A DNA stretch of 64,000 nucleotides from Streptomyces sp. NBC_01478. GTDB taxonomy: Bacteria; Actinomycetota; Actinomycetes; Streptomycetales; Streptomycetaceae. The stretch spans positions 1,922,001 to 1,986,000 of the forward strand of contig NZ_CP109444.1 in assembly GCF_036227225.1 (NCBI RefSeq), written 5' to 3'. The notes under the pieces are model-generated. The model ran no database searches. It had not been told where the DNA came from and saw nothing but the letters and a program-made list of their open reading frames with translations. A program made the position numbers and the translations under genes. Positions 16,824 to 25,312 of this stretch are shown in pieces; within the stretch, counting starts at the first letter, position 1, and the number at the start of each line of letters is the position of its first letter.

Positions 16824-18464
16824 TCAGCAGCCGTCGCGGTCCTCGGTGAGCACCCCCTGCACGGTCGTCAGCGAACGGTCGTAGCAGCCGCCGGAGCCGT
16901 ACAGCCGGTAGCGCTCACTCGACGTCCCGACCGCGTGCCGCTGGTCGCGCGGCACGTTCAGCGTGTAGGTCGCGTCGCCGCTGTAGGTGTCGTCGAGCCG
17001 CGACCACCCGGTCCGCCGCCCGTCCCGCGTATCGACGACCGTCGCCCGGTCGCCCAGTGTGAGAACGGTACGCAGCCGGTCGTCGGTCCCGATCGTCGTA
17101 GCGCCGTTCATCGTGTACGTCCGGTGCGTGGCCGTCGTCCGGGCCGGTCCATGCCCGTCGACGGTCACCGACTCGTCGTCCGTCCAGGTCGCGTCGAGCC
17201 CGTCCGTGTTCTCGCCGTCGGTCCAACGGTGTACGGAGGTGTTCGCGAGCGTCCGGTCGACGGTGGTCCGTACCCGGCCGTGCGAGGTGTCGACGTACCC
17301 GGCGACGGTCAGCCGATGGCCCGCGTCGGTGTCCACGCGTTCCTCCGAACCGGGCGTGTACGTCGAGGAGTTGGCGAGCTCGCCCGCCCGGTCGAGGGTG
17401 AGCTTCCCGGTGACGTGGGCGCGCTGCGCGTCCTGCCAGACGAGCACGTTCACCGGCGCGCTCCAGCCGCTCTGCCCCTCGGGCACGCCCACGACGGAGA
17501 CGTCGACGCGGTGCGGGCGGCCGTCGTTGAGCAGCCCGGCGAAGGGGGTGAGGTCGTATTCGATCGGCTTCACGTCGAAGGCGCGCGGGCCGGGAATGAC
17601 GTACCAGAGGAAGGGGTCGGACCAGCCGCCGGTCCACACGTTCGGGAACGGGGCGGCGATTCCGGCGAGTTGGCCGTCGACCTTGATCTGCACCTCGCGG
17701 TAGGGACCCTTGTCGGCCTGGCAGGAGTACGGCGCCGAGCCGGGCACCGCGAGATACCAGAACTCCTCGCAGCCGCCGCCGGATCCGGTGGCGTACACCT
17801 CGGCGACGATGCGTTCGCTGTTGCGCGGGGTGGTGAGGGTCGAGTCGGCTGCGAGGGTGAGGACGCGGTCGGGGGTCTGCGCCGCCGCGGGTCTGCCCTC
17901 GTAGAACGTCAGCGTGGCCTTGACGCCGATGACACCGGTGTAGGTGTCGTCGACGACGTTGCCGATGAGCATCTCGACGTCCTGCGTGCTGCGGAAGGTG
18001 GCGCTGTAACGCGTGACGTCCTTCTCGACGGACCAGGCGATGCCGTCGGGCGAGGGCTCCGGTGTCGACGTACGGAGGATCTCGACCCCGCCGACGTGCA
18101 GATAGCCGAGCCGGTCGTACTGCCGCCCCTTGACCGTGCCGTCGAGGCGCAGGACGACCTTGCTCCAGTGGTCGCCGCAGGCCTTGGGCGGTGTGTAGGT
18201 GCCCCGGTACGGGGTGAAGTCGCGGAACTCGGTGTCGGCGAGGGTGACTTGGCAGGACTTCGTCGCGGGCTTGGCGATGGGCGGGGCGGCGGTGAGGGGG
18301 TCGTGCCAGTCGGTGCCGAACTCGGCGGGGACGTCGGCGACTTGGGCCTTCGTATCGACCGCTTGAGTCTTCGCGTCGGACGCCTGAGCGGGGCCGGCAC
18401 CGAGGAGGGTGCTCGCCAGGAGGGCCGCCCCGGCGAGCATGGACATGACTATCCGGTTTCTCAT
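16824..18464 (-). CDS. Secreted PNGase A-like peptide-N4-asparagine amidase
   Basis: A 546-aa exported protein with a Sec signal peptide ending at ...GAGPAQASDA (about residue 29). The body matches the peptide:N-glycosidase A family: SCQVTLADTEFRDFTPYRGTYTPP, WSKVVLRLDGTVKGRQYDRLGYLHVGGVEILR, then CEEFWYLAVP and the second lectin-like half with FPNVWTGGWSDPFLWYVIPGP. Eukaryotic relatives release N-glycans from glycoproteins and tolerate core alpha-1,3-fucose. A secreted version in a soil actinomycete would scavenge plant glycoprotein glycans; that role is inferred. It starts 10 nt after the stop of the upstream lipoprotein gene, so the two are probably co-transcribed. Confidence 0.82.
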   Translation of the reverse strand: MRNRIVMSMLAGAALLASTLLGAGPAQASDAKTQAVDTKAQVADVPAEFGTDWHDPLTAAPPIAKPATKSCQVTLADTEFRDFTPYRGTYTPPKACGDHWSKVVLRLDGTVKGRQYDRLGYLHVGGVEILRTSTPEPSPDGIAWSVEKDVTRYSATFRSTQDVEMLIGNVVDDTYTGVIGVKATLTFYEGRPAAAQTPDRVLTLAADSTLTTPRNSERIVAEVYATGSGGGCEEFWYLAVPGSAPYSCQADKGPYREVQIKVDGQLAGIAAPFPNVWTGGWSDPFLWYVIPGPRAFDVKPIEYDLTPFAGLLNDGRPHRVDVSVVGVPEGQSGWSAPVNVLVWQDAQRAHVTGKLTLDRAGELANSSTYTPGSEERVDTDAGHRLTVAGYVDTSHGRVRTTVDRTLANTSVHRWTDGENTDGLDATWTDDESVTVDGHGPARTTATHRTYTMNGATTIGTDDRLRTVLTLGDRATVVDTRDGRRTGWSRLDDTYSGDATYTLNVPRDQRHAVGTSSERYRLYGSGGCYDRSLTTVQGVLTEDRDGC

Positions 18465-18474
18465 GGGCGGTGTT

Positions 18475-19233
18475 CTACCCCTTGAGGCCCGCCCTGTCCC
18501 CCATCAGCACCACGGGATGCCGGTCCGGGTCGAGCGTGCGCAGCAGATACTCCATCGCCTCTTTGGACAGGCTGACGCACGCCGACGTACCGCTGCCGTG
18601 GTCCAGGTGCAACCAGATCCCGCCACCCTTGTCCTCGCCCTCGGGCTGCTCCCCGTCGTCGGGCGGGGTGCCCGGGACGCGGTTGTAGTCGATGGCGATG
18701 ACGTAGTCGAAGTCGTGCCAGTGCGACTCGTCCCAGTCGCGCGGGGCCTCGTACGACTCGTCCTGGGAGTACGGGAGTTCGGTGCCGGGGTCGTCGAGGA
18801 CGCCGCCCGCGGCGGTCAGCGTGAACACGCCGACGGGGCTGCGCTTGTCGTCGAGGTGATGGTCGGTGGTCCAGCCCAGTTTGCCGTTGTGCGCGGGCCA
18901 ACCGGCGGCCCGGTGCCAGGTGGAGCCGCGCTTGGTGAACAGCACGGCGGTGGAGTTCGGGGAGTCCTTGCCGTCGCCGTAGACCGCGAGGACCTGGCCG
19001 GTGTCGGCGGGGAGGGCGCGCTGGAGCCGGTCGCCGACGTCCGGGATGCGGGTCGGGTCCGGGACGGCGGTGGTGACCGGTCTCGGGTGGGTCGCCTGCG
19101 CGCCGGGTCTTCCCTCCCGGCCGCCGGGGTGTGCGGTGTGCGCGCTTCCGCACGCGGACAGGGTCGTCATCGTCAGGAGGGAACCGAGAGCCGCCATCGC
19201 GACCGTCGCACGTCGTGTGCCGCCACTCTGCAT
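18475..19233 (-). CDS. L,D-transpeptidase (YkuD-like) family lipoprotein
   Basis: About 252 aa with a lipoprotein signal (LSAC lipobox) and a YkuD-like catalytic domain. The active-site pattern is visible as HLDHGSGTSACVSLSKEAMEYLL, with His and Cys, and the upstream strand AVLFTKRGSTWHRAAGWPAHNGK. The DKRSPVGVFTLTAAGG segment is the usual TPxGxF-like feature. Members cross-link peptidoglycan through meso-DAP or act as related transpeptidases/hydrolases outside the membrane. The ATG at 19233 gives a conventional signal peptide; 19254 is seven codons longer. It is first in a two-gene operon with the PNGase A-like gene. Confidence 0.82.
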   Translation of the reverse strand: MQSGGTRRATVAMAALGSLLTMTTLSACGSAHTAHPGGREGRPGAQATHPRPVTTAVPDPTRIPDVGDRLQRALPADTGQVLAVYGDGKDSPNSTAVLFTKRGSTWHRAAGWPAHNGKLGWTTDHHLDDKRSPVGVFTLTAAGGVLDDPGTELPYSQDESYEAPRDWDESHWHDFDYVIAIDYNRVPGTPPDDGEQPEGEDKGGGIWLHLDHGSGTSACVSLSKEAMEYLLRTLDPDRHPVVLMGDRAGLKG

Positions 19234-19284
19234 CGGGCCATGGTCACATCGCATTCAGCGGCATTGTGTGAGGTCACGGACATA

Positions 19285-19301
19285 TCACCCCTGATGGGTG
19301 A
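19285..19301. promoter_or_regulatory. Inverted repeat TCACCC-N5-GGGTGA
   Basis: A 17-bp symmetric site in the gap between the divergent lipoprotein and ABC exporter genes, about 50 bp upstream of the lipoprotein start. It could be an operator for either transcript; no dedicated regulator is encoded next to it. Confidence 0.35.
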
Positions 19302-19442
19302 ACGCCGGTTCTGACCCCCGGCCGGGAAAACCCCTTGCTTCCGACCACGCTGCGACGCGAACCTTTCACGGTTTGTTGCCGCGTTCCGCGGTTCCCTCCT
19401 TCCTCCTCCCCCTTCCCGCCAGACAAGAGCCACTGGGACGTC

Positions 19443-21335
19443 ATGCAGATTCAAGACCTTCCGTATCCCGACCCGGGTGTGCCGGACGCGCGCTCGGGGC
19501 CTCGATTCCTGTGGTGGCTCGGCCGGAATCAGCTCGGTGGACAGTTCAAGTCCCTGGCCTGGGGGCTGCTGCACTTCGTGTCCGTCTCCGCGCTGCCGTT
19601 CTGTGTGGGGTTCGCCGTGCAGGCCGTGGTCGACCGCTCCGGAAGCCGGCTGGCGCTGACCGGCGGGCTGATGGTGGCGTGCGGGGCGGGCATCGCCGTG
19701 GGCGACACCTTCCTGCACCGGACCGCCGTCACCAACTGGATCACGGCCGCCGCCCGCGTCCAGCAACTGCTGGCCCGCCAGGCGTCCCACCTCGGCTCGG
19801 CGCTGACCCGGCGGGTCGCCGCCGGTGAGGTCGTGGCCGTGTCCACCGGTGACGTCGAGAAGATCGGCTGGTTCGTGGAGGCGCTGTCGCGCTTCCTGGC
19901 CGCCGCGCTGACGATCGTCATCGTGTGCGTCGGCCTGTTCGTGTACCAGCCCGCGCTCGGCGTCGTCGTCGCCGTGGGTGTGCCCGTGCTGGCGATCTCC
20001 GTGCTGCCGCTGCTGCCCCGCGCCACCCGGCGCGCCGACGTGCAGCGCGAGAAGGCGGGCCGCGCCACCGAGCTCGCCTCGGACACCGTCGCCGGACTGC
20101 GGGTGCTGCGCGGCATCGGCGGCGAGGAACTGTTCCTCGACCGCTACCGCCGTGCCTCGCAGGAGGTCCGCCACGCGGCCGTGCGCAGTGCCCGGATGTG
20201 GGCGGTCATCTCCGCGATCCAGGTGCTGATGCCGGGTCTGCTGCTGATCGCGATCGTCTGGCACGGTGTGCAGCTCGCCCGCCAGGGCCGGGTCACGGTG
20301 GGCGAACTGGTCACCGTCTACAGCGCGGTGATGATCATGTCCTACCCGCTGCGGCACTTCGAGGAGATCGCCATGGCGTACTCCTTCTCCCGGCCCTCGG
20401 CCAAGCGCGCCGCGCACGTGCTGTCCCTGGAGCGGGTCACCGACACCGGGGGAACACGGGCGGCCGAGGTGCCCGCCGGGGATCTGTACGACCCGGACAC
20501 CGGTCTGCTGGCGCCCTCCGGCCGGCTCACCGCCGTGGTGTGCGGCGACCCCGACGCGGCCGGGCGGCTGGCGGAACGTCTCGGCGGACACCCCGCCGAC
20601 GCGGGCACCTCCGTGCTCCTGGACGGCGTACCGCTCGACGAACTCCCCCTCGACTCGGCGCGCACCGCCGTCCTCGTCCAGGACAAGGACCCGGTGCTGC
20701 TGTCCGGTTCGCTGCGCGAGCTGCTCGACGTGCCCGCCTCGGGTGCGGTCGGCGCGGAGGAGGCCCTGGCCGCCGCGCAGTGCGGGGACGTGCTGGTCGC
20801 GCTCGCGCAGGGCTCGCTCGACACCACCGACCCGATGGACGCCCGCATCACCGAACGCGGACGCTCCCTCTCCGGCGGCCAGCGCCAACGGCTCGCCCTG
20901 GCGCGGTCGTTGATCACCGACCCGGAGGTCCTCGTCCTGGACGAGCCGACCTCCGCCGTCGACTCCCACACCGAGGCCCGGATCGCCGACGGCGTACGGG
21001 AGTTGAGGGCGGGCCGGACCACGGTGGTGTTCACCTCCTCGCCGCTGCTCCTGGACCACGCGGACCGGGTCGTGCTCGTGCACGAGGGCGCGGTGGTGGC
21101 GGTCGGCGCCCACCGCGACCTGCTCCGGAGCGAACCCCGGTACCGGGCCGTGGTGACACGCGAGACCGAGGAGGAGTCCGCGTCGCGGGAGGCGTCGGAC
21201 GACCAACAGGCCTCCCTGCGCGGCGAGTTGAACCATGACGAGGCTCCTCTCCGAGGTGCCTTGGACCACGACGATGCCCTGGACGACGAAGCCGCGCTGC
21301 GGAGCGCACTGGAAGAAATCGAGGAGAGCGCATGA
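19443..21335 (+). CDS. ABC exporter subunit 1, degenerate Walker A
   Basis: A 630-aa TMD-NBD half-transporter. The membrane domain covers about residues 25-310. In the ATPase, the Walker A position (about residue 367) reads CGDPDAAGRLAER, with Arg-Leu where Lys-Ser/Thr are required, and the H-loop position reads FTSSPLLLDHAD, lacking the switch His. In contrast the signature LSGGQRQRLALARSL (about residue 475) and Walker B VLVLDEPTSAVD are intact. It can therefore supply a signature for its partner but not hydrolyse ATP itself. The ATG at 19443 was chosen over a 36-codon upstream extension. It is coupled to subunit 2 by an ATGA overlap. The acidic C-terminal tail (ALDHDDALDDEAALR) is unusual. 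Substrate unknown. Confidence 0.9.
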   Translation: MQIQDLPYPDPGVPDARSGPRFLWWLGRNQLGGQFKSLAWGLLHFVSVSALPFCVGFAVQAVVDRSGSRLALTGGLMVACGAGIAVGDTFLHRTAVTNWITAAARVQQLLARQASHLGSALTRRVAAGEVVAVSTGDVEKIGWFVEALSRFLAAALTIVIVCVGLFVYQPALGVVVAVGVPVLAISVLPLLPRATRRADVQREKAGRATELASDTVAGLRVLRGIGGEELFLDRYRRASQEVRHAAVRSARMWAVISAIQVLMPGLLLIAIVWHGVQLARQGRVTVGELVTVYSAVMIMSYPLRHFEEIAMAYSFSRPSAKRAAHVLSLERVTDTGGTRAAEVPAGDLYDPDTGLLAPSGRLTAVVCGDPDAAGRLAERLGGHPADAGTSVLLDGVPLDELPLDSARTAVLVQDKDPVLLSGSLRELLDVPASGAVGAEEALAAAQCGDVLVALAQGSLDTTDPMDARITERGRSLSGGQRQRLALARSLITDPEVLVLDEPTSAVDSHTEARIADGVRELRAGRTTVVFTSSPLLLDHADRVVLVHEGAVVAVGAHRDLLRSEPRYRAVVTRETEEESASREASDDQQASLRGELNHDEAPLRGALDHDDALDDEAALRSALEEIEESA

Positions 21336-23113
21336 TCGGCGTGGCGCCCCCGGCCTACGACCCGGCGGCCCCGACCACCGCCAACACCCTGCCGGTCGGC
21401 GCCCCCGCGACCGTACGGGCCTACGTGTCCGAACTGTTCCGGCGGCATCGCCGTGCCTTCTTCCTGCTCGTCGGCGTGAACACGGTCGCCGTGGTCGCCT
21501 CGATGGTGGGCCCCTATCTGCTCGGCGATCTCGTCGAGCGGGTGTCGGACGGAGCGCGGGACCTTCATCTGGGCCTGACCATCGGGGTGTTCGCGGTCGC
21601 GCTCGCCGTCCAGGCCGTGTTCATCCATCAGGTGCGGTTGCGCGGCGCGATGCTCGGCGAGCGGATGCTGGCCGACCTGCGCGAGGACTTCCTCGTCCGG
21701 TCGGTCGGGCTGCCGCCGGGTGTCCTGGAACGGGCGGGCACCGGCGACCTCCTGTCCCGCATCACCACCGACATCGACCGGCTCGCCAACGCGATGCGGG
21801 AAGCCGTGCCGCAACTGGCGATCGGTGTGGTGTGGGCGCTGCTGCTGCTCGGCGGTCTGGTCGTCACCGTGCCGTCGCTGGCGCCCGCCGTGCTGATCGC
21901 GGTGCCGGTGCTGGTGATCGGCTGCCGTTGGTACTTCAAGCGCGCACCGGCCGGCTACCGCTCCGAGGCCGCCGGGTACGCCGCCGTGGCCGCGGCCCTC
22001 GCCGAGACCGTGGACGCGGGCCACACCGTCGAGGCGCACCGCCTCGGCGACCGGCGGATCGCCCTCTCGGAGCGCCGCGTCAAGGAGTGGACAGCCTGGG
22101 AGAACTACACGCTCTGGCTCCGGTCGGTGCTCTTCCCGGTCATCAACATCACTCATGTCACGGTGCTCTGTTCGGTCCTGATGCTCGGCGGGGTGTTCGT
22201 CCTGAACGGCTGGATCGGGGTGGGCGAGCTGACGACGGGCGCCCTGCTCGCGCAGATGCTCGTCGACCCGGTGAACCTGATCCTGCGCTGGTACGACGAG
22301 CTCCAGGTCGCCCAGGTCTCGCTGGCCCGGCTGGTCGGCGTCCGCGACATCGAGCCCGACGCCGGGGACGCCGCGCTGTCCCCGGACGGCCGGGACGTGC
22401 ACGCGGACCGGGTGCACTTCGGCTACCGCGAGGGCGTCGACGTGCTCCGCAAGGTGTCCCTGGAGGTCGCGCCCGGCACCCGGCTGGCCCTCGTCGGCCC
22501 CTCGGGGGCGGGCAAGTCCACCCTGGGCAGGCTCCTCGCCGGCATCTACGCGCCCCGGGACGGCCGGATCACCCTCGGCGGCGCCGAACTCTCCCGGATG
22601 ACCGCGGAACACGTCCGCTCCCATGTGGCCCTCGTCAACCAGGAGCACCACGTCTTCGTGGGCTCCCTGCGCGACAACCTCCTGCTCGCCCGGACCGACG
22701 CGGCGGACGCCGAGCTGTGGGCGGCGCTGGGCGCGGTCGACGCGGACGGGTGGGCGCGGGCCCTCGGCGACGGCCTGGACACCGAGGTCGGCTCGGGCGG
22801 GCTGGCGCTCACCCCGGCCCAGGCCCAGCAGATCGCGTTGGCCCGGCTGGTGCTGGCCGACCCGCACACGCTGGTCCTGGACGAGGCGACCTCGCTGCTC
22901 GACCCGCGCGCGGCCCGTCACCTGGAACGCTCCCTGGCCCGCGTCCTCGACGGCCGCACGGTCGTCGCGATCGCCCACCGCCTGCACACCGCCCACGACG
23001 CGGACGTCATCGCCGTCGTCGAGAACGGCCGCATCAGCGAACTGGGCAGCCACGACGAATTGGTGGCGGCGGAGGGGGCGTATGCGGCGCTTTGGCGATC
23101 CTGGCACGGGTAG
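21332..23113 (+). CDS. ABC exporter subunit 2, degenerate signature motif
   Basis: A 593-aa TMD-NBD half-transporter overlapping subunit 1 by 4 nt, with GAGGAG just upstream. Membrane domain about residues 35-320. The ATPase has an intact Walker A GPSGAGKST (about residue 389), Q-loop LVNQEHHVF, Walker B TLVLDEATSLLD and H-loop VVAIAHRLH, but the signature is replaced by LTPAQAQQIALARLV (about residue 491). It complements subunit 1 exactly: only its own Walker A paired with the LSGGQ of subunit 1 makes a full catalytic site. The pair is therefore an obligate asymmetric heterodimer exporting an unknown substrate. Confidence 0.9.
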   Translation: MIGVAPPAYDPAAPTTANTLPVGAPATVRAYVSELFRRHRRAFFLLVGVNTVAVVASMVGPYLLGDLVERVSDGARDLHLGLTIGVFAVALAVQAVFIHQVRLRGAMLGERMLADLREDFLVRSVGLPPGVLERAGTGDLLSRITTDIDRLANAMREAVPQLAIGVVWALLLLGGLVVTVPSLAPAVLIAVPVLVIGCRWYFKRAPAGYRSEAAGYAAVAAALAETVDAGHTVEAHRLGDRRIALSERRVKEWTAWENYTLWLRSVLFPVINITHVTVLCSVLMLGGVFVLNGWIGVGELTTGALLAQMLVDPVNLILRWYDELQVAQVSLARLVGVRDIEPDAGDAALSPDGRDVHADRVHFGYREGVDVLRKVSLEVAPGTRLALVGPSGAGKSTLGRLLAGIYAPRDGRITLGGAELSRMTAEHVRSHVALVNQEHHVFVGSLRDNLLLARTDAADAELWAALGAVDADGWARALGDGLDTEVGSGGLALTPAQAQQIALARLVLADPHTLVLDEATSLLDPRAARHLERSLARVLDGRTVVAIAHRLHTAHDADVIAVVENGRISELGSHDELVAAEGAYAALWRSWHG

Positions 23114-23160
23114 CTCCGCCGGTGGGGCGGTGACTGAGCCACGGGTGGGGTGAGCGGGCT

Positions 23161-23284
23161 GGTCGGGGTGGGGGTGATTGGCCTGCGGGCGGTGGGGGCC
23201 GGTCGGGGAGGGACGTGACCTGCTTGCCGGCCGGTGGGGGCTGGTCCGGGTGGGAGGCGACTGATCTGCGGGCCGGTGGGGGCT
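23161..23284. repeat. Three imperfect tandem ~42-bp repeats after the ABC exporter operon
   Basis: Units at 23161-23200, 23201-23242 and 23243-23284 each begin GGTCSGGG and end with a GCCGGTGGGGGCY-like block. They are purine-rich on the plus strand, contain no conserved ORF and lie directly before a strong hairpin. They lack the spacer variability and unit size of a CRISPR array. Confidence 0.75.
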
Positions 23285-23299
23285 GGGCGCGCCGTTCCC

Positions 23300-23319
23300 C
23301 GCGCCCCTTTCGGGGCGCG
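23300..23319 (+). terminator. Hairpin terminator of the ABC exporter operon
   Basis: CGCGCCCC-TTTC-GGGGCGCG forms an 8-bp all-GC stem with a 4-nt loop about 190 nt after the exporter stop. The flanking GTTCCCCGCGCCCC motif is a very common intergenic hairpin in Streptomyces genomes. There is no T-tract, as is usual in this genus. Confidence 0.65.
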
Positions 23320-23539
23320 ATGGCGTGCGGGGTGAGCAGCGGAGGGGCTGGTGGGAAGCCGGGCCACTCGGGCCGTGCCGTTGCGCGGTGGGGAAAAGGG
23401 GTGGAAGGCTGGGGAGCGGCACCGGTTCGGGAAGTGCCCGGGGACCATGTGGTTCGTGCCGGGCGTCGCCTGTGCCCCGCACAGCGGCGCCCCGCCGCCG
23501 CGGTGAGAACGGGCCGGTCCCCACCCCCTGGAGGTAGCC

Positions 23540-24016
23540 GTGAACAGCGTCGACGGATGGGGAGACGACGTCTACCAGCCCGACGGATCCGAGGTGCAGG
23601 ACGACGCGGGTCTGCTCGACGCGGAGGACACCCTGGTGGCCGACGGCGTCGAGGACCCCCTCGACCGCGGCTGGTCCCCACCGGATCGCCCTTGGGCGGT
23701 GGAACGCGCCGATGTCACGGCCTCGGAGCGTCAGCACGGTGAGTCGCTCGACCAGCGCCTCGCCGAGGAGGTCCCGGATCTCGCCGTGTCCGACGGCGAC
23801 GGCCTCGGCGACTCCGAGGACACCGACGGCGAACTCCGGGACATCGAGGTCGGTGACGTCCGCTCCGGTCGGCTCGTGGCACCCGACGAAGGGGCCCACG
23901 AGGACGAGGAGAGCGGCCTGATCGCCACGGACGTGGGCATCGACGGCGCGGCCGCCTCCGCCGAGGAGGCCGCGATGCACATCGTCGACGAGGACGAGGA
24001 CTCCCTCTACGGCTGA
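23540..24016 (+). CDS. DUF5709 domain protein, acidic
   Basis: A 158-aa very acidic cytoplasmic protein matching the Streptomyces DUF5709 family: start GDDVYQPDGSEVQDD, middle EDPLDRGWSPPDRPWAVE and ESLDQRLAEEVPD, end RLVAPDEGAHEDEE and DVGIDGAAASAEEAAMHIV. Function unknown; it is largely charged and probably disordered. The GTG start has GGAGG 8 nt upstream. It lies 51 nt before the rpmE2 gene and may share its transcript. Confidence 0.85.
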   Translation: MNSVDGWGDDVYQPDGSEVQDDAGLLDAEDTLVADGVEDPLDRGWSPPDRPWAVERADVTASERQHGESLDQRLAEEVPDLAVSDGDGLGDSEDTDGELRDIEVGDVRSGRLVAPDEGAHEDEESGLIATDVGIDGAAASAEEAAMHIVDEDEDSLYG

Positions 24017-24067
24017 CCTCGCCGCCCCGCCGCCGTCAACCGCACCAGCGCCGCAGGAGGAGCAGCC

Positions 24068-24337
24068 ATGCAGCAGGACAAGCAGCCCGACTACCACCCC
24101 GTGGTCTTCCGGGACCGCGCCGCCGGATACGCCTTCCTGACACGGTCCACCGCGACCAGCGACCGGACCATCGAGTGGGACGACGGCGAGACCTACCCGG
24201 TCGTGGACGTGGAGATCTCCTCGGAGAGCCACCCCTTCTACACCGGCAAGGCCAGGACGGTGGACACCGAGGGGCGTATCGCCCAGTTCGAGCGGCGCTA
24301 CGGCGGCGGGGTGGGCGAGGGTTCCGGCGGGGCGTGA
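24068..24337 (+). CDS. rpmE2: 50S ribosomal protein L31 type B (zinc-free paralogue)
   Basis: An 89-aa protein with the type B L31 core: [42 protein letters not shown] and [10 protein letters not shown]. It has no CxxC zinc ligands, which separates it from zinc-binding type A L31. In bacteria with both forms, type B replaces type A when zinc is scarce, under Zur repression. I looked for a Zur-type box upstream of this gene and of the DUF5709 gene and found none, so its regulation here may differ. The ATG has a strong GGAGGAG site. Confidence 0.92.
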   Translation: MQQDKQPDYHPVVFRDRAAGYAFLTRSTATSDRTIEWDDGETYPVVDVEISSESHPFYTGKARTVDTEGRIAQFERRYGGGVGEGSGGA

Positions 24338-24375
24338 GCCGGTGCCCGCGCCGGAGACGGAACCGAGGCGGGCGC

Positions 24376-25167
24376 TCAGATCACGTTGAGCGCCGCCGCG
24401 CAGCCCACTCCCCCGAGCAGTATGAACACCGGCATCAGCACCTTGAGCTCGATCCAACTGCCCGCGCGGAACCGCATCACCTTCGGCGGCCCGATCGGGT
24501 ACCAGCGCTTGCGGCCCAAGGGGATCGGCCACAGGATCGGGCAGCCGGAGACGGTCAGCGCGTCCCCGATGTCGTGCACCAGCGCACCCAGCACGACCGG
24601 CAGGCCCAGCCACAGGTACTGGTGCTGATCCGTGAACAGCCAGTCCGAACCGTTGCCCGGCTTGTCCAGCACTCCGGCCAGGATCCACGCGCTGGTCGCC
24701 GCCAGCAACCACACCAGGATGTCGCTGCTGGAGCCGCGGGCCGCCCGCCACAGCAGACCCTCGATGGCCAGCACCATGTGCACGAAGAGGATCGCCAGCA
24801 CTCCCCAGCGACCGCCCAGGATCGCCACGCCCGCACTCCCCGCCCCGATCAGGACCGCCCACAGCCAGGTGTGGGTGAGCGTGCGGTGCCCGCCGTTGCG
24901 GCGCGGGTCGCCCTGCTTCCTGGTCCCCTTGTAGACGGCGTACGAGAGCTTGTCGACGACCTCGCACACGGTCCGGGAGACGGGTCCGAAGGCCCGGGAG
25001 ATGGTCGCCGCCTTGTGGTCGAGGTCCGGGGCGAGCGCGGCGCCGGCGCAGATCAGGGCGCCGACCAGGATCACCGGCCAGGGCATCGGATGTCCGGCCG
25101 CGGCGGTCGCCGCTCCGACGCCGAGCCAGGCCGCCGCTCCCGACAGTGAGTGTGCTGGTCCCATCAT
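24376..25167 (-). CDS. YdjM-like metal-dependent hydrolase, membrane protein
   Basis: About 264 aa with several hydrophobic helices and conserved polar residues: MMGPAHSLSGAAAWLG at the N-terminus, APDLDHKAATISRAFGP, GGHRTLTHTWLWA, and LVHDIGDALTVSGCPILWPIPLGRKRW. The Asp/His pattern (DLDHK, HRxxTH, HDxGD) is the signature of the YdjM/LexA-binding membrane hydrolase family, thought to bind a metal; substrates are not known. I start at the ATG at 25167, which has GGGGA at suitable spacing; the frame is open further but lacks similarity. It is divergent from the helicase gene. Confidence 0.85.
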   Translation of the reverse strand: MMGPAHSLSGAAAWLGVGAATAAAGHPMPWPVILVGALICAGAALAPDLDHKAATISRAFGPVSRTVCEVVDKLSYAVYKGTRKQGDPRRNGGHRTLTHTWLWAVLIGAGSAGVAILGGRWGVLAILFVHMVLAIEGLLWRAARGSSSDILVWLLAATSAWILAGVLDKPGNGSDWLFTDQHQYLWLGLPVVLGALVHDIGDALTVSGCPILWPIPLGRKRWYPIGPPKVMRFRAGSWIELKVLMPVFILLGGVGCAAALNVI

Positions 25168-25312
25168 GGCCGTTCCCCGCCCCATTCCTCTTACGCCGCC
25201 GGTCAGTTGCTCGGGCGCCCTGACACTCTGTCGGCGCCACAGCGTAGCGGTAGCGATCTTCCTCCCCGCAGCCGATTCCCCCATCGGCCACGGCGCCAGG
25301 CAAGATGGGGTC

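Noticed and set aside
23161..23284. Repeats considered as a CRISPR array
   Set aside because: Only three diverged units with no spacers and no cas genes nearby.
24017..24067. Zur box searched upstream of the L31 type B gene
   Set aside because: No AT-rich palindrome of the expected kind is present in this gap or upstream of the DUF5709 gene.
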